A stretch of DNA of 64,000 nucleotides, from assembly GCF_016862915.1 (NCBI RefSeq), contig NZ_BONW01000037.1:1-64000 (forward strand). Reading direction: 5' to 3'. The DNA is from Plantactinospora endophytica. GTDB lineage: Bacteria; Actinomycetota; Actinomycetes; Mycobacteriales; Micromonosporaceae. Both the position numbers and the translations under genes were made by a program. The notes under the pieces are model-generated. The model was given only the letters and a program-made list of their open reading frames with translations, was not told the DNA's origin and made no database searches. Shown one piece after another: positions 34,027-41,530 of this stretch (positions within the stretch are counted from its first letter, which is position 1; every line of letters starts with the position of its first letter).

Positions 34027-34826
34027 CCTCGACCCTTCCGCCGGCCGAGACGGCCTACCTCGCAGGAGTGTTGGCGCGGCTGCGCGCCGTACTCGGAGAC
34101 ACGCTGCTCGGCGTCTATCCCACCGGCTCGCTCGCGCTCGACGGCTACACGCCGGGCCGCAGCGACGTCGACCTGATCGCCGTGGTCGAGCAGGCGGATT
34201 TGGCGGTACTGGAGACCGTCGCGGCCGAGCTGTCCCACGACGTACTGCCCTGCCCCGCCACCGGTCTGGAGTTCGTCCTCTACGAACGGTCGACGCTCGC
34301 CGTGGCCGGTACCGGGGCCGGCTTCGTCCTGAACCTGAACACCGGACGGGAACTGCCACCGAAGGTCGAGTTCGGAGCCGGCGACGACGAGGCCGTGTTC
34401 TGGTACCCGATCGACCGGTCGATCAGCAGCCAGCAGGGCCACGCGCTGCTCGGTCCGCCCCCGGGCACACTGCTCGGACCGGTGCCGTTCGCGACACTCC
34501 TGCCGGTGGTCGTCGAGTCGGTCGAGGCACGCCTGCACGCCGACCTCGACCTCGGCGACAACGCGGTGCTCAACGCCTGCCGCTCGCTGCGGTACGCCAC
34601 CCACCGCCGGTGGTACCCGAAGCGCCAGGCCGCGCAGTGGGCGGCCGGCGTCGCGCCGAAGTTCGGCCCGTTGATCGACGCGGCGCTGCGCAGCTACGCC
34701 CGTGGTCGGGCGGCCGGGGCCACGGTCGACGGCGCGGAGGTACGCGCCTTCCTCGCCTTCGTCCTCGGCCGGCTCGACCGGGACCGCCGACCGGCGGCGA
34801 GCGCGGGCCGACCGGGGGGACGGTAG
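34023..34826 (+). CDS. aminoglycoside nucleotidyltransferase-like protein (ANT(3'')/(9) type)
   Basis: 267 residues. The nucleotidyltransferase signature is GVYPTGSLALDGYTPGRSDV followed by DLIAV, i.e. GS-x(11)-DxD, at about residues 35-58. A C-terminal helical domain (NACRSLRYATHRRWYPKRQA) matches the AadA/Spc family layout (ANT plus DUF4111). Such proteins adenylylate streptomycin or spectinomycin, but many chromosomal relatives have untested substrates. The GTG start overlaps the stop of the methyltransferase relic (GTGA), as if once translationally coupled to it. The tail is basic and glycine-rich. Confidence 0.82.
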   Translation: MTSTLPPAETAYLAGVLARLRAVLGDTLLGVYPTGSLALDGYTPGRSDVDLIAVVEQADLAVLETVAAELSHDVLPCPATGLEFVLYERSTLAVAGTGAGFVLNLNTGRELPPKVEFGAGDDEAVFWYPIDRSISSQQGHALLGPPPGTLLGPVPFATLLPVVVESVEARLHADLDLGDNAVLNACRSLRYATHRRWYPKRQAAQWAAGVAPKFGPLIDAALRSYARGRAAGATVDGAEVRAFLAFVLGRLDRDRRPAASAGRPGGR

Positions 34827-34866
34827 ACCACCGCTGACCGTGCTGCCGGCCGGTCGGCGGGCCGGC

Positions 34867-36747
34867 CTATCCGGCCGGCGCCGACCGGATCGCGAGCGCG
34901 GCCTGGACGAGCGCCGCGTGGGTCAGGGTCTGCGGGTAGTTGCCGAGATGGGCGCCGGTCACCGGGTCCATCTGCTCCGCATAGAGGCCGAGCGGACTCG
35001 CCCGGTCGAGGAGTGCCTCGAACAGTTCGACCGCCTCGGCCCGCCGCCCGGTCTGCGCGAGGGCCTGGGCGAGCCAGAACGAGCAGGGCAGGAAGGCCGC
35101 CTCCGTGCCCGGCAAACCGTCGTGTCCGGGTGGGTAGCGGTAGAGCAGCGGGCCGCCCGCGCCGAGGTCGCCGCGGATCGCCTCGATGGTGCCGTCGACC
35201 AGGGGCGAGCCGGTCTCCTCGATGCCGATCAGCGGCAGCACCAGCAGGGCCGCGTCGAGTTCCGACGAGCCGTAGCTGCGGACGTAGCTCGGCCGTTCGG
35301 GGTCGACGCCGTGCACCCGGACGTCGGCCGCGATCGCCTGCCAGGCGTCCCGCCACCGTTGCCGTTGCCGGGCCGGCAACCGATGGGTCTCGGCTATCCG
35401 CAGCGCCCGGTCCAGGGCGAGCCAGCCCATCAGCTTGGAGTGCACCTGCTGGCTGGGCGTACGCAGCTCCCAGATGCCGGCATCCGGTTCCCGCCAGCGC
35501 CGGGACACCACGTCGGCGAAGCCGCGTACCGTCCGCCAGGTCTCGCCGTCGAGGCGGTGTCCGGCCTGCGCGTACACCCAGGCGGCGTCGACGACCCAGC
35601 CGTAGCCGTCGAGCTGGTGCTGGTGGGCGGCACCGTTGCCGGTCCGTACCGGGGTGCTGCCGGCGTAGCCGGGCCAGCCGCCGAGCCGGCGCTCCGGTGG
35701 CACCCGCAGACCGTCGAGGGTGAACAGTGCGGCCAGCCGGGGCCGCTGCAACCGGCTCGCCCGCAACAGCCAGGCGAGGAAGCCACGGGCCTGGTCGGGC
35801 TTGCCGACCCCGAGGAACGCCGCCACGCCGATGCTGGCGTCGCGGGGCCAGACGTACCGGTAGTCCCAGTTCCGTACCCCGCCGGGCCACTCCGGCAGCG
35901 AGGTGGTCGGCGCCGCCACCGGGGCGTGCGACGGCGAGTGCGTCAGCAGCCGCAGGGTCAGCAGGCTCCGCGCCACGGCGTCCCGGAACGGCAGGTCGGG
36001 GTCGACCTCGGCGATCCAGGCCCGCCAGTGGGCCTCGTCGGCGCGCAGCAGTGCCCAGGCGGCGTCCGGCGCGACCGCGACCAGTGGTTCCCGGTGGGCC
36101 ACGGCCAGCACGAAGGTGACCGGTCGGCCAGGCAGCACGCTCACCGGTATCCGCCGTCCCGGTTCGACGGTCGGCCCCGGGGCGCAGTGCAGCGACACCG
36201 CGAGCGCGCCCCACTCGCAGACGAGCAGCGGTCGGCGGCGCCGGATCCGGGGCGGTCGGTGGCCGGTCCCGAGCCGGGGGTCGAACTCGACGACGGCCGC
36301 GACCGGGCCGCCCTCGGCCGACAGGCGCCGGACGAGCAGGGTCGCCGGCAGCAGCCGGCCGGCGACCTCGGCGACCATTCCCTCGGTGAGGGTGAGCCGT
36401 TGGCCGCCGATCGCCCAGGTCGTCCGCAGGGTGGCGGTGTGCCGCCGGTACCGCCGTTCGACCAGCGGGGCCGGTCGAGCCGGACCGATCCGGTACGTGC
36501 CCGCCTCCGGCCCGCCGACGAGCCGGCCGAACAGGGGCTCACCGTCGAACCGGGGTACGCACATCCAGTCGATCGCGCCGGCACTGGAGACCAGGGCGGC
36601 GGTACGGGTGTCGCCGAGCAGCCCGTAGTCCGCGATCGGCGGCAGGCTGGCCCCGGACCCGCCCGGCTGCCCACCGGCCGTCGCCCCGGAACCGCCTGAC
36701 CCCGAACCGGCCGTCGCACCGGGACCGTCGGCCGGTACGTCGGTCAT
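34867..36747 (-). CDS. GH15-family glucoamylase/trehalase-like glycosidase
   Basis: 626 residues. After a 35-residue Gly/Ser-rich lead come PPIADYGLLGDTRTAALVS and DWMCVPRFD, the usual N-terminal beta-sandwich start. The (alpha/alpha)6 barrel holds NWDYRYVWPRDASIG, GIWELR with the acid Glu, SKLMGWLALDRAL and the base Glu in GTEAAFLPCSFWLAQAL. All landmark residues are present, so it is probably active on alpha-glucosides such as trehalose or maltodextrins. No signal peptide is seen, so cytoplasmic. The membrane-protein gene ends 58 bp upstream on the same strand. Confidence 0.92.
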   Translation of the reverse strand: MTDVPADGPGATAGSGSGGSGATAGGQPGGSGASLPPIADYGLLGDTRTAALVSSAGAIDWMCVPRFDGEPLFGRLVGGPEAGTYRIGPARPAPLVERRYRRHTATLRTTWAIGGQRLTLTEGMVAEVAGRLLPATLLVRRLSAEGGPVAAVVEFDPRLGTGHRPPRIRRRRPLLVCEWGALAVSLHCAPGPTVEPGRRIPVSVLPGRPVTFVLAVAHREPLVAVAPDAAWALLRADEAHWRAWIAEVDPDLPFRDAVARSLLTLRLLTHSPSHAPVAAPTTSLPEWPGGVRNWDYRYVWPRDASIGVAAFLGVGKPDQARGFLAWLLRASRLQRPRLAALFTLDGLRVPPERRLGGWPGYAGSTPVRTGNGAAHQHQLDGYGWVVDAAWVYAQAGHRLDGETWRTVRGFADVVSRRWREPDAGIWELRTPSQQVHSKLMGWLALDRALRIAETHRLPARQRQRWRDAWQAIAADVRVHGVDPERPSYVRSYGSSELDAALLVLPLIGIEETGSPLVDGTIEAIRGDLGAGGPLLYRYPPGHDGLPGTEAAFLPCSFWLAQALAQTGRRAEAVELFEALLDRASPLGLYAEQMDPVTGAHLGNYPQTLTHAALVQAALAIRSAPAG

Positions 36748-36805
36748 CGCGGCTCCCCGCGCCAGCCGGCCGGTTGTCCGTCGGCCCGACCGGCGGCGGA
36801 CCGGC

Positions 36806-37282
36806 TCACCGGGCCTGCAGGAGCAGTCCGAGGACGGCCCCGTAGAGGACGTGTATGGCGGCGGTGACCACTGGAGTCTGCACGCCGTAGTTGAGGGCCA
36901 GCAGGCCCGGCGGCTCCAGTACGGCCGTGCTGGCCGGCCCGGCCCGCGCCGACGCCATCCGGGGATGTACGCCCGGCAGCAGCGGCAGCAGCACCGTCAG
37001 CGCGATACCGACGTGCACCACGCCGAGCAGTGCGCCGATCCACCAGGTCGCGCGGTCCAGCAGGGCGAACACGGCGGCGTAGCCGAGCGCGAAGCCCTGA
37101 CCGGCGAGCAGGTGGATGACGAACCCGACCACCCGGGCCCGGTCCGGGTCCTCGGTGACCAGGGTGCCGAGGATCAGCGGCAGGTCGACCCGGGTGAGCC
37201 CGACGAGCTGCGCGGTGATCATCGCCGCCGTGAGCGCGGCGGTCGCCACCACACCGAACAGCGCCCATCCCGCCCAGTCCAT
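36806..37282 (-). CDS. small integral membrane protein, unrecognised
   Basis: 158 residues with four hydrophobic spans (about 5-23, 54-70, 78-104 and 131-155), giving a compact four-helix membrane protein. Between spans 3 and 4 is a loop with HPRMASARAGP. I do not recognise the family; nothing suggests catalytic residues. It precedes the GH15 gene on the same strand. A tiny frame with a strong ribosome-binding site ends one base before its ATG and may couple its translation. Confidence 0.7.
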   Translation of the reverse strand: MDWAGWALFGVVATAALTAAMITAQLVGLTRVDLPLILGTLVTEDPDRARVVGFVIHLLAGQGFALGYAAVFALLDRATWWIGALLGVVHVGIALTVLLPLLPGVHPRMASARAGPASTAVLEPPGLLALNYGVQTPVVTAAIHVLYGAVLGLLLQAR

Positions 37283-37283
37283 C

Positions 37284-37355
37284 TCACCCGGGGTGGCCGA
37301 GCGCGAGGACCTGTCGGCCCGGCCCGCTCGCCAGGACGTTTACCGGATCGACCAT
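37284..37355 (-). CDS. possible 23-residue leader peptide
   Basis: ATG 37355 is preceded by AGGAGGTAGGCCG, one of the best ribosome-binding sites in the window. It opens a frame of 23 codons (MVDPVNVLASGPGRQV and on) that stops one base before the ATG of the membrane-protein gene. The next gene has no good site of its own. It may be a leader that delivers ribosomes, or a degraded gene start. No attenuator hairpin was seen. Confidence 0.4.
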   Translation of the reverse strand: MVDPVNVLASGPGRQVLALGHPG

Positions 37356-37560
37356 CGGCCTACCTCCTGGCTTCCGCAGCGTCACGGCGTGCCGGGGCGT
37401 CCTGCGGCTCGGCGCGAGTTCCACCCTGATCGCCGCCGCGCCGGCCGCCGCCGCGCCGACGTTCGTACGGATATACCGTATACGCCGCAGTAGTCGGAAA
37501 ACGGGCGGCTCGCCGAGCCGATGTCCTCGGAGACGCCACATCACTGAGCCTTTTCCATCC

Positions 37561-38212
37561 TCAGTAGACCGGGTTCTCGATGTGATGCAGAACCAGGATG
37601 GCCTTCACCATCGAGGTCGTCCGGCAAGGACTACAGCGCAACTTGACCAGGATCGTCCAGGTCTTGAGGATGGCGACCGCGCGTTCACCGCGAGCGCGGA
37701 CACGGGCGTGGGACCTGTTCACGGCCTCCTGTCGGCGTGACAGCTTGGGCCGGTAGCGGTGTCGTTTGAACGGGGTGCGGATGGTGCCGCCGGCGCCCTG
37801 GTACGCCTTGTCGGCGAAGGTCATCACGTTCGCGCTGGTCAGCGCGTCGATGATGTCGTGGGTTCGGGCGGCGGTCAGGTCGTGCGCCGAGCCGGGCAGA
37901 GCCTGCGACGCCCACACGAGGCGGCCGGCCGGGTCTGCGATGACCTGGACGTTCATGCCGTGCCAGCGGTGTTTGCCGGAGCAGTACGGCTTCTGGTCGG
38001 CGACGCGGTCGATCGGCTAGGCGGGTGAGGGTGTCGCCGTTGCGCAAGTGGGCCAGGGCGAGCAGTGCTTACCGGCCGGGGTCGAGGCGCCGCCGGCGGG
38101 ATCGTCGCTGGTGGCGATGGGTCCGAATCAGATCGGCGAGGTGGTTCAGCGATCGGGTGGACAGCGGGATCGTGGCGGGGTAAGACAGCAACGAGGCTCC
38201 CGGTAGGGGCAT
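37561..38212 (-). pseudogene. IS5-family transposase, disabled by stop and internal deletion
   Basis: From ATG 38212 the frame reads MPLPGASLLSYPATIPLSTR and then LADLIRTHRHQRR, stopping at TAA (codon 48). It continues in the same frame as ALLALAHLRNGDTLTRLA and then jumps directly to DRVADQKPYCSGKHRWHG in another frame, skipping the residues that normally lie between. That implies an internal deletion. The intact 3' part (from about 37990) has the DDE-type core MNVQVIADPAGR, HDLTAARTHDIIDAL and ADKAYQGAGG and the basic tail KLSRRQEAVNRSHARVR. It cannot encode a working transposase. Confidence 0.85.
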
Positions 38213-38248
38213 CTTTTTGGGTCGATTGCTTGTCTTACCGGGAGCCTC
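38193..38248 (-). promoter_or_regulatory. stem-loop enclosing the transposase start codon
   Basis: Perfect 13-bp arms (GAGGCTCCCGGTA at 38193-38205, TACCGGGAGCCTC at 38236-38248) enclose a 30-base loop with the AAAAAGATG start region. In mRNA the downstream arm covers codons 3-7. This could limit translation of the transposase. Confidence 0.55.
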
Positions 38249-38398
38249 ACCCCACCGGGCTCCCGGCCTCCCCGACGCTGCTGACCTGCATTATCGGGTT
38301 AAAGATGGCTCACTGATCGAGAAGGCCGTGCGCATCAAGTAGATGGTCGGTGCGCGCCCTTACCATCGGAGGATCCCTGACCTGAAGGAGATCCAGCG

Positions 38399-38917
38399 AT
38401 GCCGAGCCGCGTCAATCGAGAGACCGTCGACCTGTCGTCCTATCCCGACCTGGTGGTGGTCTATCTGGGTATGCGCGTCAACCGGCTCTACGGCCTGCGC
38501 ACCCTGATGGCCCGCGGCCCGCGGATCGGCCGGTCGGACGACAGGCCGGAGGGGCTGCTCGCGCACGAGCCGCTCCTCTGGTCGTTGTTCCCCATGCACC
38601 TCGGCATCCGCCAGTACTGGCGGGACCTACCCACGCTACTGGCCTGGGCCCGCTCCGAGCCGCACCGCCTGTGGTGGCGCGACTTCCTGCGCGACAGCGG
38701 CGGCACCGGCTTCTGGCACGAGACCTACCTGCTGCGCGGCGGCATGGAGGCGGTCTACGACGACATCCCGCAGCGCCGCGGCTTCGCATCCTTCGCCCCG
38801 GTCCACCCGGCCCGTGGCGCGATGTTCGGCTCGGCCGCGCGGCTCGGCCGCCCGGAGGACGACATCGCCCCGGTCGTCACCGAGGACGACCTCTACACCC
38901 CCGGGACCGGGCACTAG
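38399..38917 (+). CDS. DUF4188 monooxygenase-like protein
   Basis: 172 residues. The family pattern is clear: DLVVVYLGMRVNRLYGLRTL (about 20-39), EGLLAHEPLLWSLFPMHLGI, RQYWRDLPTLLAWARSEPH, WWRDFLRDSGGTGFWHETYL and a late FAPVHPARGAMFG. DUF4188 has a ferredoxin-like dimeric alpha/beta-barrel look and is often annotated as monooxygenase; no cofactor is evident and the reaction is unknown. AAGGAGATCCAGCG before the ATG is a strong SD. It is the only intact gene between two decayed IS5 copies, so it may have moved with them. Confidence 0.85.
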   Translation: MPSRVNRETVDLSSYPDLVVVYLGMRVNRLYGLRTLMARGPRIGRSDDRPEGLLAHEPLLWSLFPMHLGIRQYWRDLPTLLAWARSEPHRLWWRDFLRDSGGTGFWHETYLLRGGMEAVYDDIPQRRGFASFAPVHPARGAMFGSAARLGRPEDDIAPVVTEDDLYTPGTGH

Positions 38918-38930
38918 GTTCCGTCTCTTA

Positions 38931-39158
38931 GATCAAGGCCCCCTTCAAACGGCGCCGGTTCCGGTCGAACCTGTCACGCCGGCAGAAGGCCGTCAACCGC
39001 GCCCACGCGAAGATCCGCGACCGCGGCGAACGCGCGATCGCCATTCTCAAGACCTGGAAATCCTGGCCCAGCTGCGCTGCTGCCCACGCCGGGCAACCAC
39101 GATCGTGCAGGCCATCCTCGTTCTGCACCACGTTGAAGCCAACCGCTACGCAAGATGA
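38931..39158 (+). pseudogene. IS5-family transposase C-terminal fragment with frameshift
   Basis: Translation gives KAPFKRRRFRSNLSRRQKAV, NRAHAKIRDRGERAIAILKT and then, in another frame, ILAQLRCCPRRATTIVQAIL with VLHHVEANRYAR before the stop. The frame break is at aagacctggaaatcctggcc (about 39050-39069), consistent with loss of one base. It parallels the copy 1 tail (KLSRRQEAVNRSHARVRARG ... VLHHIENPVY) but differs enough to be a separate, older or distinct element. Confidence 0.85.
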
Positions 39159-39171
39159 AAACCGCTCACTG
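38931..39171 (+). mobile_element. decayed IS5-family element, copy 2 (3' fragment)
   Basis: Holds only the last third of a transposase, read rightward, and an outer end GAAAACCGCTCACTG (39157-39171) that resembles the outer end of copy 1. The inner end is lost. Together with copy 1 it brackets the DUF4188 gene with both transposase 3' ends facing outward. Confidence 0.7.
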
Positions 39172-39291
39172 TTGCATTCCCGTGGATCTTCGCCGTCCTT
39201 TTCTGACATTGTTCGTTCGGCATCAGAAGATCATGCCGCGATCATAACGAAATCCTCGGCATTCCCACCTGGACTGAGGCGCAGGGTCCGC

Positions 39292-39447
39292 ATGGTCGGC
39301 TATCTGGAGGACTTCTTCGAGGGACGGGTGCACACCGAACCCGGCCGAGTGACCGCGCTGGACCGGATCTGGCACGCCGTCAACGCGGTAGCGTTGCCGC
39401 GCGACCAGTCGCGAGACCTGATTCTGAGGATGGTGAAGGACCTGTGA
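39292..39447 (+). pseudogene. 5'-truncated DUF5753-type regulator
   Basis: The 52 codons ending at 39447 (GYLEDFFEGRVHTEPGRV, then ALDRIWHAVNAVALPRDQSR) match the extreme C-terminus of the Scr1-like XRE/DUF5753 regulators that pair with DUF397 proteins. The helix-turn-helix and most of the effector domain are missing; IS copy 2 ends about 120 bp upstream, so transposition or later deletion probably removed them. The stop overlaps the GTG of the DUF397 gene, the normal arrangement. Confidence 0.7.
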
Positions 39448-39632
39448 CGACCGACAGCGCCCGCTGGCGCACGTCGCGCCGCAGCAACCAGTCCGGCGGC
39501 AACTGCGTCGAGGTCGCCGACAACCTACCCGACCGGGTACTCGTCAGGGACAGCAAGGACCGCCCGGGACCGGTCCTGACCTTCGCACCCGCAGCGTGGC
39601 GGAACTTCGTCCGCGATGCCGTCACACGCTGA
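39444..39632 (+). CDS. DUF397 protein
   Basis: 62 residues with the whole DUF397 pattern: WRTSRRSNQSGGNCVEVAD (about 8-26), VLVRDSKDRPGPVL and the closing FAPAAWRNFV. DUF397 proteins are small actinobacterial partners of XRE/DUF5753 regulators in developmental or antibiotic control (established for Streptomyces relatives). Here the regulator is truncated, so this gene is probably an orphan that may no longer be expressed. GTG start overlaps the upstream stop. Confidence 0.9.
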   Translation: MTTDSARWRTSRRSNQSGGNCVEVADNLPDRVLVRDSKDRPGPVLTFAPAAWRNFVRDAVTR

Positions 39633-40261
39633 CCTCGTGCCCCGTGGTCGAAGGTTGGCCGGGTAAACCGTTGGTCTCGGTCACCACCGGGGGTTGCCGA
39701 CCTCCTGACAACGGACCGGGCGCGAGGTGGTGTCGGGGCGGGGTAACCGCCTGGGGGACTGTCGACCTGCCCCGCTTGTGCGCCCACGGTCCCGGGCCGT
39801 CCGGGCCCCGACCAGCGCCGCCGGCGGCAGACCCGAGCCGCATGGAGCACCGTGCGCCGTCCCAGCCCTCCGTGCCCCGTCTGTGCACCCAGCTCGACAG
39901 CCCGCGCACCGGACTACTACTGCCCAGGGCGGCCGTCCGGGGCAGCCGCCGAGGGGCAGCCGCCAAGGGGCAGCCACCGGATGTCGCGGTCGAGGGCGGC
40001 CGTCGGGGCCGCTCATCCCGGTCAGGCGGGCCGTCCGCTCAAAGGTGCCGGTGGCCCACCGGCACAGCGCCGGTAACGGTCACCCGGGCGGCGGGCATCT
40101 TCAGAATGACCGCGACACTGCCGGCGCCGTTCCAGTTGCCAGTCCGGCGCGACAGTGCCGGAGCCACCGCCGGGCAGGTGGGACGCAGCCGGCCCGGCCC
40201 CGAATCCATCCGGTCGCCCCAGTGCGGTGACGAGATGGCCGAGACCGGGCCGGCGACGGTA
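39633..40261. other. 629-bp non-coding region with short repeats
   Basis: No gene is seen between the DUF397 stop and the convergent permease stop. Long open frames cross it on both strands, but these are typical of GC-rich DNA and encode no recognisable protein. It contains a 14-bp triple repeat and a ccgggggttgccg motif also found near 9421. Confidence 0.55.
39939..39980. repeat. 14-bp triple tandem repeat
   Basis: Three units ggggcagccgccga, ggggcagccgccaa and ggggcagccaccgg run head to tail in the non-coding stretch between the DUF397 and permease genes. Confidence 0.8.
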
Positions 40262-41524
40262 CTACCGGGAGGCGCCCGCGCGCCGCTTGGTCCAGACGTC
40301 GAAGGCGACCGCCGCGAGCAGCACGGCGCCCTTGACCAGCATCACCCGCTCGCTCGGCGCGCCCATCAGCGACATGCCGTTGTTGATCACGCCCATGATC
40401 AGGCCGCCGGTGATCGCCCCGACCACCTTGCCGACACCGCCCTGCACGGCCGCCCCGCCGATGAACGCCGCCGCGATGGCGTCGAGTTCGAAGGCGTTGC
40501 CGGCGGTCGGTCCGGCCTGGTTGAGCCGGCCGGCGAAGATGATCCCGGCGAGCGCGGAGAGCACGCCCATGTTGACGAAGATCCAGAAGATCACCGACTT
40601 GACCTTGACGCCGCTCAGCGTCGCGGCCTGGAGGTTGCCGCCGACCGCGTAGATCTGCCGGCCGAAGACGGCCCGGTTGGTCAGCAGCGAGTACGCCAGG
40701 ATCAGCCCGGCGAGCAGGATCAGCACCCAGGGCAGGTTCTTGAACCGGGCCAACTGCACGATCACCGTCATCACCACGACGCCGGCCAGGGCGAGCTTGA
40801 GCACGAACAGCGGCAGCGGTTCGACGCTCTGCTGGTAGCCGAGCCGGGCCGCCCGGCCGCGCCACTGGACGAGTACGATGCCGGCCACGGCGGCGATCCC
40901 GACCAGCAGACTGAACAGGTCGGCCCCGCCCAGCGGGCCGAGCCCGATGTTGCCCAGGTAGCCCTCGGTGAAGCCGGTGGCGAGGGTACGCACCGGGTCC
41001 GGGAACGGGCCGATGCCCTGGTTGCCGAGGACGGTCAGGGTGAGCGCCCGGAACAGCAGCATGCCGGCCAGCGTCACGATGAACGCCGGGATGCCGAAGT
41101 AGGCGATCCAGAAGCCCTGCCAGGCCCCGATCAGCCCGCCGACGACGAGCGTGATCAGCAGGGCGAGTGGCCAGGGTACGTCGTGCTCGACCATCAGCAC
41201 GGCGGCGATCGCGCCGGTCACCGCCACCACCGAGCCGGCGGAGAGGTCGATGTGCCCGGCGATGATGATCAGGATCATCCCGATCGCCAGGATCAGCACG
41301 TACGAGTTCTGCACGACGATGTTGGAGATGTTCTGCGGCTGGAGCAGCGCCCCCTCGGTCAGCACCGAGAAGAGCAGCACGATCAGCGCGAAGGCGACGT
41401 AGATGCCGCTCTGCCGCAGGTTCACCGACAACCGTCGGCCGGAGCCGCCGGCCGGGGTGGGCGGTTCACCGAGACCGGGTCCGCTCACCGCCACGTCGGC
41501 GTTGGTGGGTGCGGTGGCGCTCAT
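40262..41524 (-). CDS. mmsB: CUT2 sugar ABC transporter permease (XylH/MmsB type)
   Basis: 420 residues, ten or more spans. The CUT2 motifs are ILAIGMILIIIAGHIDLSAG (about 74-93) and GSVVAVTGAIAAVLM, then GIPAFIVTLAGMLLFRALTL and the late NQAGPTAGNAFELDAIAAAF. The long form with an insert between spans matches the MmsB/XylH branch that serves several monosaccharides. AGGAG lies before the ATG. It follows the ATPase gene by 6 bp in a leftward operon. Confidence 0.9.
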   Translation of the reverse strand: MSATAPTNADVAVSGPGLGEPPTPAGGSGRRLSVNLRQSGIYVAFALIVLLFSVLTEGALLQPQNISNIVVQNSYVLILAIGMILIIIAGHIDLSAGSVVAVTGAIAAVLMVEHDVPWPLALLITLVVGGLIGAWQGFWIAYFGIPAFIVTLAGMLLFRALTLTVLGNQGIGPFPDPVRTLATGFTEGYLGNIGLGPLGGADLFSLLVGIAAVAGIVLVQWRGRAARLGYQQSVEPLPLFVLKLALAGVVVMTVIVQLARFKNLPWVLILLAGLILAYSLLTNRAVFGRQIYAVGGNLQAATLSGVKVKSVIFWIFVNMGVLSALAGIIFAGRLNQAGPTAGNAFELDAIAAAFIGGAAVQGGVGKVVGAITGGLIMGVINNGMSLMGAPSERVMLVKGAVLLAAVAFDVWTKRRAGASR

Positions 41525-41530
41525 CGAGGT

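Larger units (their letters stand above)
37542..38315 (-). mobile_element. decayed IS5-family element, copy 1
   Basis: Bounded by imperfect inverted ends: CACTGAGCCTTTTCC at 37542-37556 and, on the other strand, CAGTGAGCCATCTTT from 38315 to 38301. It holds one transposase gene read leftward, disabled by a stop and a deletion. No clear target-site duplication was found at the edges. A second, shorter copy in the opposite orientation lies 600 bp to the right. Confidence 0.75.

Noticed and set aside
37542-39171. Active composite transposon
   Set aside because: Both transposase genes are broken, the inner end of copy 2 is lost and no target duplication was seen.
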